Below are positions 41,353 through 53,385 of a stretch of 64,000 nucleotides of DNA, piece after piece. Under the pieces are notes generated by a model, which worked only from the letters and a program-made list of their open reading frames with translations, was not told where the DNA came from and made no database searches. The position numbers and the translations under genes are program-made. Where the stretch lies: NCBI GenBank assembly GCA_026874595.1, contig CM049308.1, forward strand, positions 73,444,624-73,508,623, given 5' to 3'. Within the stretch, counting starts at the first letter, position 1; every line of letters starts with the position of its first letter. The DNA comes from Sipunculus nudus. Taxonomy: Eukaryota > Annelida > Sipuncula > Golfingiida > Sipunculidae.

Positions 41353-41530
41353 CAAAATCAATAAATCCGCCAATATTCTTTTCTCTTCGCAGAGTGGAAT
41401 TGCAGCATTCACTATAGAGGGCAACGAGCACATCAATGAGGTTTTCTACACTGAGAGCTACCCCATCACTTTTTTGTTTGCCACTGAGGTAAATGGCTTC
41501 CAGTTTCTTTAATCGATGTTCCACATCCAT
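41353..41530 (-). CDS. CDC42BP (MRCK/gek ortholog): MRCK-like kinase, coding exon 1 (N-terminus)
   Basis: First coding exon of a myotonic-dystrophy-kinase-related Cdc42-binding kinase, a cytoplasmic Ser/Thr kinase of the DMPK/ROCK (AGC) family that acts with Cdc42 on actomyosin. It encodes 59 residues plus one base. The start is placed at 41530 because the reading then matches the MRCK N-terminus: a basic RLKKLE block, an ALSVENLIDVLVALYSEC segment (residues 25-42) and an LRREKNI block. The frame stays open upstream to a TAG at 41621-41623 but contains no other ATG. The exon ends TTT G with donor GTGGGT, giving a phase 1 intron; the split codon becomes Ala60 of an FIDFAKP junction, equivalent to the vertebrate FLEWAKPF. 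The family is certain. An MRCK rather than DMPK identity is very likely from the N-terminus and activation loop. Invertebrates usually have one such gene, so no paralog letter is given. Confidence 0.95.
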
Positions 41531-42773
41531 CTTTGTAGATCTGCTTGCGCCACAATAATCCACTAGTGCCAAGTGATGCTTTTTATGTTTTCCTTTATGA
41601 TCATACCCTAATTTACTGTCCTAATGAAGAATATCCTAAACTGCATACAATGATATCTTACAATATTGCGATTAAATATACTGTGTGGTTTAGTATAAAA
41701 ATGTTATATCATATCTAATATCTCACTAAAATATAACAAATTGACCAGCTCAACAATAAAATTGCAACATATATCAGCTGATCTGGACTCAAGCTGATCT
41801 GGGCTGGTGTGCAAGCTACTGGTCAGCTGGATGCACAGAATCTTGTATCACGCACTGTCAGTGATTTTTACTGTATATTTTCCTTTTTGATAACACAACG
41901 ATAGGACTGATTACATAATATACTGGTTACCATGAAGCCTCCGCCCACATCATTCACAAATGGATGCTCATGAGCTTTGCATCTTTGCTTTCACGGATGC
42001 GTTCAACGAGGCAACGACCCAAAATTTGCAGGGACAGGACTCGTGTCATTATTACAATTATGATCAGAAGTAAACACGCTATCTGTCATGTTTGGATACA
42101 TTTATAACGGGTATCGGACGGGTTTGGAGGTACTGCGAGGGCTTGTCGGCATTCAGGCAAGACCTTCCCATCTCAGAGAAACTTTTTATGTTTACACCAG
42201 CTTCCGTACTTCAGCCATAGCCGGTTTGCTCTTTAATTTGGGCCCACCCGATTGCCTTATACTTATCTTCACTGCTCTACGTGGGCAATCCAGTCCTTAA
42301 CTGCACTTCCATACTCCCGATCTGGTCCCTGAGTGTATATAAACAATTATCTTTTCATTGAAACTCAAAGGTAAACGGGATTCACCCAACAAAATGGAGG
42401 CTGCTCGCGCATGGCAGTCTGGGTATTCAGGCCTGTCAGCGGCAGTACGCACGCGCGACATGACATCATATGTATTACCTTCCCAACATATTTGCATAAA
42501 GATAAAGGCAAAATGTTGTATTTAAATTGATAGTTTTATAGAATAGTATGGGGAGTCCTGTTTATGAGATATAATTATTAAGAACTGATCGTGCATGAGC
42601 CATAGTAGCATTTATAACGTCGTATTTATAAGGTATTAAATGGCCCCACAAGAAGGAAACCCTCAGTATGCAAATTAGGGGATTCTCTGAAGTTTCCCTA
42701 TTTCCGGTTTCTATTCCAGGCAGGGAGTCCACGGCATTCGACGGATGACAGCCGTGAGAGTTGCACTGTCAAG
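41531..42773. promoter_or_regulatory. Divergent intergenic region and presumed promoters of MRCK and TXNDC16-like genes
   Basis: The 1.24 kb between the two start codons is the richest in CpG in the right half, especially about 41,960-42,470, in a setting that is otherwise CpG-poor. Visible sites include a YY1-like CAAAATGGAGGC near 42390-42401, a CpG cluster CGCACGCGCGAC near 42448-42459 and a CRE/AP-1-like TGACATCA at 42461-42468. Non-coding 5' exons for either gene could lie here, but no transcription start can be fixed from sequence. The head-to-head layout suggests a shared or insulated bidirectional promoter; that is inference. Confidence 0.55.
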
Positions 42774-42933
42774 ATGCAGTGGAAAACATATTGTGTATGT
42801 TTATGGCTCTTGGTGGGCCTGTTGAAGGCTGAAAGTGAGGAAAATACATCAACAGTGAAGAAAGTAACTAAAGAAACGTTCGATGATTTCATCAAGCAAC
42901 AAGAAGTTAGAATTATGTACTTCTATAAGAAAG
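42774..42933 (+). CDS. TXNDC16-like: TXNDC16-like secretory thioredoxin-fold protein, coding exon 1
   Basis: First 53 codons plus one base. A signal peptide is clear: MQWK, then a hydrophobic run rich in Cys, Leu, Trp and Val, ending near Ala19 before acidic ESEE. The mature protein should therefore enter the endoplasmic reticulum. A charged stretch follows, then VTKETFDDFI and EVRIMYFYKK, the first helix and central strand of a thioredoxin fold. The assignment rests on the three exons together, which follow the first domain of TXNDC16: YF..., D-PR-S-F--E, then a single DC or NC, then YC-K and a closing FK. As in that family, no CxxC follows the central strand, so this domain should be redox-inactive. 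Donor AAAG|GTAAGC, phase 1. Another divergent PDI-like protein is possible but less likely. Confidence 0.85.
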
Positions 42934-45900
42934 GTAAGCTGTAGTGAATTGGGTTGTTTACATCCTGGTTGGACTCAACGTGGAAAGTCAAGTCTTGGAA
43001 TTGGCATGCCTGCCTTTCAGCTGTTACGTATGGAGGGACAAATTGTTTTGTCAACTAATCCCGTCATAAATGCTAATTACATCACCCAGAATTAAATCAG
43101 TAATTGAAAGTGAAAACTGAACATTTTCTCTTAATCAGTGATCAAAATTAAATAACATTTTTTTTTGTCCTTATTGAATGAACTTGATAATGATATACCT
43201 ATTTTTCAAATACACTATTTTGCTTTTGATTTGATATAATTAAAGTGATTTATTTTGTATGATAATTTGCTGTGGTATCTGTCAAAGCTGGTGAGTGTAC
43301 ACAAAATTCAATTTTAAAAAGGAATTTTGCATATTCTTGAGTCTGGACAGGTTTGGGAAGAAGGAGCAATTGCATGGAAAAGCAACTTTATGAAATTTTA
43401 ATGTCGTTTATGGTTTTATAACATAAAAGTGGTTCAAACTAAATTCATATCCTACTCATATTTTTATGACCATAGACATATTTGTGGTGCCTTTTGATAA
43501 AATGAGATTAATTCCCACGCTGCAGTAGGGTGACACTTAATTACATCCAGTATGTGAATGATCACTTTTGAGTGCCAATTAAAATACGGCTTGTGCAAAT
43601 TCCTCTTTAAATTGGAATTATATGTAGAGTCATCAGCATACAATATGTGAAGGGATGAATACTGCTGAGGCTGATTTGGACATTTACAAAAATGCCACAT
43701 GTACCTTACAGCAATGGACAATAGTTGAAATTCAGTGATCAGAAATGAAACACAGGAGCATTTGATGTGCATAAAATTGTGGTTACATCTTGTTTTGAGT
43801 ATAAGCTAATGAAATATTTATTTTAAACCCCAATGCAGTTAACACAAGATTCATTAAAATCCAAGTAGAGGAAATGCATCAGTAAATGGATTCATGGAAA
43901 TGCATTTAGCTGCATTTATTTGCTGAGTATTATTATATTCATCAGTAAGTGTTGATATTTAATCTCAGAGAAATTATATATTAAAGGTAACATCAGAAAA
44001 GATAATTTAGTATAATATATATTATGATGTGATGAGAGTCATGTGACATGTCACGGTGGTGAAGCAGTGCAGCCATACTCTTTCTTTTCATTCAAATCAT
44101 TAATTATCATTTATTTATTATTTTGATTTTTTAATTATTTTTTTTCAGTTTTCAATCTCAAAGTGCATCAACAGAATTTTAGCCCAATCTTATTTTATTT
44201 TTATTTATCAAGGGGAGAATGTTACCAGTTTTCACCATCACTTTCCAAATCTGAGGAGAAAAATGTTCAGTACTGAAATTGAAAATGTCATAGGATATAA
44301 ATACAGTATAAAATGCAGTGGAAATTTGCTTTTTATTTTACCAGGATATTATGAGTCTTAAAATGAGTATAAGTCAGAGATTCAGACATTTTTTAAGGTT
44401 AATGAGTCTAGATTGGGACTGTCTGTGTCTATTACCTTGTCAACCTTGGAATCTCCAGGAGTCCTGTGAGTGTTGTCACCATGGTAACAGGTGCTCCTTG
44501 AAAGAGAGCTTGACAATCTTTTCATATTTCATGAACTTTATTTGTCCAGTCATCTGTTAAAAACTAATGTGACTTTTTCTTGTTTATTTTTTCCTTCCAT
44601 ATGTTACACCACTCAAAAATTTGTTTTGTCCTATACAATTTACCCCAAGTTGTGATACATATGCTTAGAGTGTTATATACACAAATATAAGGATATCCTC
44701 TTAAATATATTTCATAGCTTGCTTTCTTTGCTTTGTAAAGTATAATAATTAATAAATCTAAACTATATAGAGCTCTGATATTGTCAAACAGAGCTGTGAA
44801 TGATGGTTTGCATTCAGGTGTAAGACATCAAATACAATATTTATAAATTCAACTCTTTGCATCAAATTCTAATTTTTTAATACTTTGCCAGCATGTTGTC
44901 ATATAAATAATATTAATGTTTATTAATTCATTGTTCTAACTTTAGTTTTTTATTTGCTTATCTTAATTGGATAGGTTTATCTGACACTCGGATTCTGGTG
45001 ACTGAACATACCAAATTTGTTGTATGAACTGACCAGGTAGTGTAAGTCACAGATCACTGTGTAGTGTAGCTGAACCATAATTTAATAATATTAGCCTAAT
45101 ATATCAAACATGATTTTATGATACAAATGAAAATGCTGTTATACCTAAATAAGAGTATAAATTTAATTATATATAATTATATGTAATTGCATACTCTTAA
45201 TAAATAAGAGTATAAATTTAATTATATATAATTGCATATATAAATAAAAATCCAATAATATATTTAACCCTGGGGTTGATTAATTGCAATTTTAGGAAGC
45301 AACTTCCAGGTAATATTTTGTTCTGGTCAGGTTGGCATTTTTTATGTCATGAATAAAATCTGGGAAGTGGCTTATTTGAAGAAATAATATATAAAAGTGT
45401 TTATATACCTCATAAAATCCATTAAAGCTCAAAGTATAATGGGTTGAAATTGAAGAGATATATTTTTTCTGAAGGATTTTTTTTTTATTACTTTGGAAAT
45501 TTAAATGACAAATTAAAGCTCCTGTAATAAGTAAGTTAGGTATACCCAGAGTTCTAAGTGAACTTTTTGTATTTTCATATATAAATTCACATGAAATATT
45601 GAAAGTTGATAGACAGATTGATAAAACAGTGTGGGCAACACAACTGTGCATTTATGATACTTAATGGAGCTTTTGTGTAAGAGTGCTGTGGGCTCGTTCT
45701 TTATTATAGATATGTATTTATGTCTCAACCTCGTGATAAAAGAACAAGTGGGTGGATAACAGGGGGGTTTGCCGTGGCAACATCCTCATAATGATAGGAG
45801 AGCACTCAGCTACTGATGCAGGTGAAACATTATCCGACACTCAGGGAGGTTGTAGGTTGCTCCCAGATAAATCAATCCTTGTTTTATATTAAAGGCATGG

Positions 45901-46966
45901 ACCGGGTGTGATGGGGGTTATTGATCTGCGCGTGATAATAGAACCTTATTCGGGGATGGTGTTTGAGGATTACCCACCTGGCTTACATGTTAATAGTCAA
46001 TAAATAGCTGGTCCAGACAGAACGTTTCTATTTATAAACATCCAGAAGCCTTATATCTAATGAAATACTTTATTCTGTCAAAGGAATACTTGGACCCAGG
46101 TCCTCAGCTGTCATGGTTACGGGCGCTTTCTTCGTTGGTAATAGTCTTCCTTCCCCAAGTTCAATATTATTATATTGTTTGATCCATAGGTCCTCTTCTT
46201 TTGGTGGTAAATTATAAAATACATGTATACCCATTGTTATCATGTTTGATGTTTTTTCTATGTACCGACTAATTGGAATGAAATTAATTTGATAAATTTC
46301 ACAATTTTCACTTTAATAATTACAATTATAATGAAAACTGTTGAAGATATCATTGAAAGTATATATCCAATATGCTGCACCACTTTTTATCTTTCTGACA
46401 TTTTAGGATGTTCAGAATAAATTATATTTATGTGAGGCAAATTAAACAAGAGAATGATTATTCTGTGGATTGTTGGAACTGAAAATATGGTGTGGGTGGG
46501 CAAATCTTTTTGTTTCTTTACCAGCCATGAGAGAATACATGGAATTTTGCCTAGAAACTACAAAAAACAATCTTAAGTTCTTAAAATTGTGTATATGTTC
46601 AACAATAAGTTTAGTCCATTTTCAATAACTTTAAGAATTCTTTTAGGGAATTTGTTCCAAGGGCCCATTGCCATTTGTAAACAAAAATGACAAAAAAAGG
46701 TGGCAAATCCGTAAACCAAAAATTTTTTGGTATTTCCTAAATATTAAAAACAAATTTGTATGATTTTATGTAAGATTATTTTAAAGTAAATGCAAATCAA
46801 ATATGCTCAACATTATAGTGTCCTCCAGCGTTAATACCCTTGTCACATAAGAACTGGAGTCGTTTGATGAAATACAAAGTTGAACCAGTTGTAGAATAGT
46901 CATTATTTCTGGAAAATTATTTGAGAAAATGTCAAGCAGTTGAGATTGACAATATTTCTGCACCTA

Positions 46967-47119
46967 TCAGCCAGTAGTCGGCTGGACATCCAAGAATCCA
47001 ATCACCTGCAGATAGTCATTCAGTAGGACTTTGTTACCAGATTTGTCAAGTTCCATCACAGAAATGACTGCAGTGTTGATTGCATTGCTTCCATCTGAGT
47101 CAAAACATTCAGAATGTGG
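46967..47119 (-). other. Unrecognised coding-like segment, 50 codons
   Basis: An open frame on the minus strand whose composition looks protein-like: FDSDGSNAINTAVISV, then MELDKSGNKVLLNDYLQVIG, ending LDVQPTTG and a stop. GACTCAG within it (47095-47101) could be a splice acceptor, making this the last exon of an unknown antisense gene. FDSDGSNAI and LDKSGN are faintly EF-hand-like, but the loop residues are incomplete. Upstream exons were not found, and 50 open codons can occur by chance. Confidence 0.22.
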
Positions 47120-49069
47120 TTAAATATAATAAAATATTCATCTTCCTAAAGTCTCTCTGCTGGCTTCATAACTTTCCTATTATCTAACTTTCTATTATGC
47201 AGTATTTTACTTGACCCAAGAGTAATGGATTAAAGTTTGGGATTTCTTAAACTGAAAAAAATATATAAAATTACAATGGTTAGCACCTTTATTTTTGTGC
47301 ATATCATTTAACTGAAAAAAAAACTACTAGTCCCCAAGGACAAAATATAACTGTAACTATAATGCACAGTCAAGTCCAGCAGCCACCTCAGCTGTTGTCA
47401 TTAAAGTCTGGTGTACGAGGAAGTGATATATTGAAACAAAACATTGTAATATCTCTATTAATTATTTAAATAATTAATTAAGTTATGCTCCATCCAAGAA
47501 AATATTCACATAAATTCCCAAAAACTCTCTTCAAAGTAAAGACAAATGATGATGTGGCAAATTTCAAAACTGTCGGTCGGGGATTTTAACAATAATAAGC
47601 CCACATACATTATTCATAAACCATTCATTCCACTAACAAAAGTGAGTGGTGCAGGCCAACAAAGAAGATCAGGGCCCTCTCTTTGCTCCAACAAAGTGCT
47701 TTGACATGTCATATGTACATACAGGTGGACAGTACAGTAAGAATACAGTTTAACACACTGTTTCAGGTACAGGTGTACTATATCAGATCTTTGACTTTGG
47801 CATCATTGTTTGCAGTCATCATTGTTAGGTTAAGCAACAGATAAAAGGCAATATTATGATGGTGTCTGTTGAATTATGAAAAAGTTTAGTTACATTAACA
47901 GTTTTATGTCCCTTCCACTGGAGTGGTCATTGGTAAGTTAACCGTCAGGGATGCCAGTTTGCAATATTTTTTAATAAACATTTAATTCCATAGGAAGCCT
48001 CTTTAAATATTAGAATATTTATAGGGTTTACTGTGTAACAGTTTCTGAGGTGTGCCCATCAAAACTCAAAAGATAATATTTTTTTACAAAATTTTTGTGC
48101 ATGGACAAAATGCAACAAATGCCTTATTCATTAACTGAAAGAAATTATAAATGATAGAATACATTTAACATAAAAGTATATCATAAATACAGTTAATTCA
48201 ATATATGAGAAAGTGGTTTTTTTTTCACATGTTAATTAGTTGTTTCAAGGTCATTGTTCATAGTGCATGAAAGAAGATGATTGGCTGTTCTCATAAAAAG
48301 TAAAAAATTTCAATAAAAAACAGTAAAAAGTGAGTTTATTATTATTTTAAATTTAACAATTTTGATTTCTATCTGCATTCTGCATGCCAGATCAACATTC
48401 CATGTTTATGGAATCATAGCTTGCATTCAAGACTTTGTACGACTATGTATAAACTTGTCATTAGATTTGTGTGGTGATGTGTTTTCCCTGAATCTCAGCA
48501 AGGCACGAAGAGGCCTGTTACATATACAAGCTTTATGATTTTAACTTTGGAATAGGCTTTATGGCTATTACTGAGGCATTATTCAGGCATTTTGGTTGGC
48601 TTATACCAGATATTATATTATTACAGGTGATTCATTCATACATTGCTAAGAAATTCTTTCATGAGTCACTGTGTCCCTTTCTTTCAAGAGTTCCAGATCT
48701 GTTCAGACAGGCAGGCAAGCAATATCATATAATAAATGTACCGACTGTTTCATTATTATGAAGCCATCTGAGTGATATTGCCAGGCATTTTATTACATAC
48801 AATAATTTCCTGACTCTGCATGGTAAACTTGCAGGGTTTATTATTGAGATCATTAAACTGTACAAGATCCATTGTTTGTATGTTTTATTAGGTTTGATAA
48901 AAACCAAAGTGACACCAGAAGGATTGCAAAACAGAGAAATATTTTCTAGTGTTGAAATGGTAAAATTAACATAGGAAACCAATACTTGAAATATATTTAT
49001 ATTAAATAGGCCCCCAGCCAAATGTTGACCATATAATTTTCTTTCATGTGCCTGTTTTGTCTGTTCTGG

Positions 49070-49490
49070 TTAGCCCAGCTGACTATAAGTCATCTGAGCT
49101 ATAGTCGTGGTCCATTGTCCATCGTCCATCCGTCTGTCTGTCCATCCATCTGTAGATGTGGCACGTTTTGAAACCATAAGACCTAAGAATCCAAAATTTG
49201 GCATAATGTTAGATGTCCCCAAGATCTCTTACCAAGCCGAAAACTGGGTCTTTGCAACTTCATTCCTTTGAGATTTTAAGGAAAAACCTCAACTTTTCAT
49301 AAAAAACCTTTTTCACACTCATCTGTTTTTCCTCATATTCACTGTAAATATTCCTCTATAAAGTTCCTATGTACATGCCAGAAATTAGGTCTGTATTTTA
49401 CAATTTAAAAAAGTTAAGGGCTCAAACATAATGCATTTTGTAAAAAATCAGGAAAGATATTTGATCAATTAACACAAAACATGTTAAAGC
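49070..49490 (-). mobile_element. Repeat family A, copy 5, 3' fragment in reverse orientation
   Basis: Starts TTAGCCCAGCTGACTATAAG, the reverse complement of the family's 3' hairpin end, followed by degenerate CCGT/CTGT microsatellite units and about 340 bases matching the 3' half of copies 1-3. The 5' part of the element is absent. Confidence 0.8.
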
Positions 49491-50507
49491 TAAGGACTTT
49501 AAAAAAAAATTCCACTAAGAGCAAAATAAAGATCCACACATCATATGGTCTCAAAGACTTTATAAATGCAAACCTGTGGGCATTCATTAGGTATTCAACA
49601 CATATACCTGTGTGTACACATGATTCCACCTCTTCTTGTCACATTTACATATCATTAAGTGAAGCAAACATGAGACACTTGTCTGGATGATATTTAAAGT
49701 AATGAGCTTCAGTAAGTAAACATACTTGATGAGGAAAAGTGAAAAAGATGAATGAGCTAGAAAATATACAGGGCTAAGTAGATATGTACTAATGCATTCT
49801 GTCTAAATGAATGCACTTGACATTTGAGTATTGACATTGACACTGAATGAGCATTTATTTTCTGTGTGAATAAAATGCACAAATTGGGCCAGTGATGGTA
49901 GACTGACTCTATATGTGTGGGACCTGGGGTGGCTTCGTTGGCACTTGCCATATTGTATTTAAATAATGATAAATAACTAATTTTCTCGTTTAGGTACCTG
50001 GTTTATTGTGACATAATTTACAAATTGAGTCTGCTTATCAGTGTGATGCAATGATATAAACATAGAACAACACCAGTCAGTTACATAGGTATGACAACAT
50101 ATACATATCCTGATAACCTGGAACAAAATACCATGATGGTAGGGTAGGGTGAACTTCCACAAGTTAAACTGACTTTCAGACATTAAATAATTAATGCAAA
50201 ATCCTGCACTGGTAGCAGGACAAAAAATAATGAACTGGCTGTTATTGAAATGCACCCATTTCGAGTTCAAGAATGTTAGTATTTAAGCTTGGGTGATCAA
50301 CCAATTGTTATTTCCCTAATGATGCATGTGTACCTGTGCGAACATAATAAAGGTAACATATTCCTAGTTTATTGATCAGGAAAATAAGTGTTCAGATTCT
50401 GTAGTGTAATCTGATCAATGATTGTAACTGATGATAAATTTTCAGTTGATTATTTTTAATACTATTAAACTATTGATTTTATAAAAATAAAAAAAATGTT
50501 TGCTTAA

Positions 50508-50794
50508 GGCCAAAAAAGCTTTTGTTCTCAAGCATTTTTTTCAGAAATCAGTGCAGGCAGGCAATTTTTTTTTACCTTTTTTTTGTATATTTCGATGAAA
50601 AAGGTAAAAGCACTATATAACAAAGGAAATCTTATCAAAATTGTATTATTTTATCTTCTTGAAAGAAATGTCTGAGCAGCTGGAGCTCAAAAGTGATAAG
50701 TTTCTATTGAATATCAAAATAAAAAATTTTTAATGCAGGGGGTTAAAATTAATGTGTGCGGTGCCTGAGAACCATATCTTTTATTTTTTTGGCC
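50508..50794 (-). mobile_element. Repeat family B MITE, copy 2
   Basis: 287 bp bounded by GGCCAAAAAAGCTTTTGTTC and the inverse-type end GGTGCCTGAGAACCATATCT...GGCC, flanked by TAA on both sides (50505-50507 and 50795-50797). The interior is the reverse complement of copy 3 at 61905. Confidence 0.85.
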
Positions 50795-51179
50795 TAAAAC
50801 AAAAAAAGTGCTGAAAATAAAGTCTGGCAATGTTTATTTTCCTCTTTCTTCAGCCGATAGTTACTGCCATATCCAGCAATAACATATTCCCCTGAGCCAG
50901 GGTGTTGTGGTCTCCATTTTCTAAAAAGTTATCCATTTGCCCCTGTTATTGGTCTGTTGTGCCAGTGCTATATTCCCTGCGTGTCAAACTAAGAAAAAAG
51001 ATCATATAACGTATTAGATAAACAAATAAATTTTATGTAAAATCTCTTAATTGGCCATAGGTGTGAAGAATTATATGTCATATTTAAATTGCAATCACCA
51101 GTGTCACATCCATATATAACTTGGTCTGGTTTTATTTAAATATTACATTAATTAAGTGCAATATTTCTTTTTTTTTCAG

Positions 51180-51262
51180 ATATCCCCAGAATATCACGGT
51201 TTAAGAGAGAATATGAGAAGTCAGCCTCATACCTGTCAATCTATAATGTAGAGTTTGGTTGG
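51180..51262 (+). CDS. TXNDC16-like: TXNDC16-like protein, coding exon 2
   Basis: Residues 54-81: the split codon gives Asp54, followed by 27 whole codons reading IPRISRFKREYEKSASYLS and IYNVEFGW. The acceptor is a long T-tract ending TTTTTCAG and the donor is TGG|GTAAGT, phase 0. The D-PR-S-F--E-----L--Y pattern corresponds to the segment where a classical thioredoxin would hold CxxC and helix 2. It contains no cysteine, so there is no dithiol active site. The exon lies 8.2 kb downstream of exon 1. Confidence 0.87.
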
Positions 51263-51354
51263 GTAAGTAAATGTTTCGATCATTACTAAGATACTGTGGG
51301 AGTCCTCTGCTTTTTTGAGTACATGTAGAATATACTTAAACTTGGTGAATAACC

Positions 51355-51420
51355 CCACATGGCTTGTTATAGTGGTTAAGGTGTTGAACTATGGAGCTAA
51401 AGTTCCTCAGTTTAAAGAGA
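51355..51420 (+). repeat. Possible tRNA-derived SINE head
   Basis: TTATAGTGGTTAAGGTGTTG resembles a tRNA A-box region (TGGTTAAGG), and GTTCCTCAGTTTAAAG downstream is a poor B box. It adjoins the repeat shared with 15590-15790. It cannot fold as a tRNA. Confidence 0.25.
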
Positions 51421-51900
51421 CCTATTCTGATATCTGACATCTATTAACTAAACCCTTGAACCTTTCATGATAATAGGCCAGAAAATGCATACTGTGGTTG
51501 GCATCATTTTTGCGTGGCTGAAATTTCGTGATTTCTCCATTTTAAATGTTTCGCGAGGGTTTCATTTACACGATCTCACCACAACCTGTATCAACCTTTG
51601 GTAAAGCCATAACATTTTCCCTAAACCTGCTTGGATTTAATTCATTATAAAATTTCTCACTGTTCTAACCTATTCACATACGTGTATTGGTTTCACTGAT
51701 CAAAAAGAACATACTCAATTATCCAATTATTCCCAAGGGTTCAATTTTTGCGATTATTTCCAATTCGCGAATATCACGAAATTAAAACCCTCGTGAACAA
51801 AAAGGCAACCACAAAATCCCACTGTGAACAGGCTTTTCATTTTTTTTGTATCCAGGTGTTTACAATGCATGTGGTGTCTGCCAAAATAATCCAAAAACAT
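51405..51900. repeat. Dispersed repeat related to 15590-15790, split by a MITE
   Basis: The left part (to AATAGGCCAGAAAATGC near 51488) and right part (from CCCACTGTGAACAGGCTTTT near 51818) are contiguous in the copy at 15.6 kb. The difference is the inserted element at about 51489-51816. Confidence 0.6.
51489..51816. mobile_element. MITE-like insertion, ~328 bp
   Basis: Defined by comparison with the uninterrupted repeat at 15.6 kb. Its ends are imperfect inverted repeats: CTGTGGTTGGCATCATTTTT at the left, and at the right the inverse of TTGTGGTTGCCTTTTTGTTC. Further in, AAATTTCGTGATTTC (left) and TTTCGTGATATTCGCGAA (right, inverted) also correspond. The superfamily is unclear because no target duplication is obvious. 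Confidence 0.6.
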
Positions 51901-53239
51901 TAAACAACAGCAAGCCAGACAAACCAGTGTTTTGCAAAAAAAAAAAAAAAAAAGGGGTTTTGCCACTGGTGACCCTTGAAACTTCTGCAAATAAGCAACC
52001 TTCTTGTACCACCTTTGATTACACTTTTTTTCTGTTATTCAAAATGATACACGCACCTTGCAGTTATGACAGGCATCACATTAAAATGTAATTTCTAGGC
52101 ATCTTTGGCCTATAGGTAAATAGAGTGATATGCCTGGAATTATATGGATCTAAATCAAGCAATTTATTGTGATATTCATTTTGCTGAGCATGAATTCCAG
52201 CACATTCAACTATAACAAAATGTAAAATTGTGGTGATGTCATGACAATATTGTTTGTCTCAGCCACCCCAGTCCAATCAATTACATTTGGATCAATCACA
52301 GATCCTGTGAATGGCATTGTGTTTAAGTGCGACAGATTAACCTTTCCAGGTGATGGCTACCTGTTGATTGGTATTGGATCCATTACACTAATCATTTCAC
52401 TAATGCGGGGCACTCAGCAGTCCCATCTTGACAACCCTTGCAACATGAGACAGCATTCATCTTGTGTACCGGAAGCAAGATATAATTGCTGTTCTGTGTT
52501 ACTATGGTGACAAGCAGATCTTCTTGTATGCTAAAATTTTTGTATGTGGCACATTTACAAGTAAGGTTAACTGACATTAGTTGATGCATCTAAAATACAT
52601 TTGTTGAGTTTCAACTTTCTGATTAGTTGTATATAGGCTGATGGAAGAATTAATTGTTCCTTAAATTTAACAATTGAATGATCTGTCTCGTGATTTTCTG
52701 CTGTCTTATAGTTTGTCCATATGTATTACCAAATTCTCTTCTTTATGAGATCATTTATTCAACTAGAATACTGACATGTCAGGAAGGGCCCTGCAAAAGG
52801 CCCATAGATTTCTACCGCTGGCTGAGTGATGCTTGAAAAATATAATAAAAGACCTGATTACATGCAGAGACAAAGTAAACTGACCCAAAACAGTATTTAA
52901 ACATCTGAACTGAGATGAATCAGTGAATGTCGTGATGAAGGTATAGGAGTGAAGCATTCCAAGCATAAGAGGCAAAATTACATCAGATGTATAAAGCCCT
53001 TAAACTCCACTTCTGCCCTCTGACGGCTGAAGTTTGTCACGCTTGTAGATTTCATGTCGGCCTTCAGACACCCTCTAAAAGTAATTTTTAAATACCCATA
53101 TTTGGCGCAAGTTTTGGGGATGAAATATCAGATGTCATCCATCATATACACATGCAAGCAAAAGACACAAACCTGGCATTTGTTTTGTCATGTGATCATT
53201 ATTTAAAACATCAGATGTTTTTAAACTGTTTGCCTGTAA

Positions 53240-53385
53240 ATTTGTAGGATGGTCTTGTGTTTTTAACCTTTGACCTTGTAATGTTAAAATTAATTTGGTT
53301 CTTCCCATATTGTTAGGTGATCCCAAAGTGAAAGATTTTGGATGAAACATTTACAAAGCCTTCACAAACTTTTTAAAGATTTAGG
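53240..53385. repeat. Single degenerate unit of the 32.5-34.2 kb array family
   Basis: AACCTTTGACCTTGTAATGT followed by TTGGTTCTTCC, a TTAGGTGA block, GAAAGATTTTGGATGAAA and TTTTTAAAGAT reproduces the order of motifs in one unit of the 754-bp array. It shows that this repeat is dispersed rather than unique to the MRCK intron. Confidence 0.6.

Larger units (their letters stand above)
42934..51179 (+). other. TXNDC16-like intron 1
   Basis: 8.2 kb. It contains an AT-rich short duplication at 45155-45235, a family A 3' fragment at 49.07 kb, a family B MITE at 50.5 kb, and a small coding-like frame on the other strand at 46967-47119. The spans 42.95-45.1, 45.25-46.95, 47.15-49.0 and 49.5-50.5 kb show no supported feature. 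A GC-richer island near 45750-46020 was examined and has no open frame or RNA fold that I recognise. Confidence 0.8.

Noticed and set aside
43464-43772. Minus-strand 102-codon frame containing YADD, the catalytic motif of reverse transcriptases
   Set aside because: No other RT motifs (no thumb or palm pattern before or after), spacing wrong, and nothing like a retrotransposon around it; taken as chance.
45750-46020. GC-richer island in TXNDC16-like intron 1
   Set aside because: Neither strand has an open frame and no RNA family or repeat was recognised.
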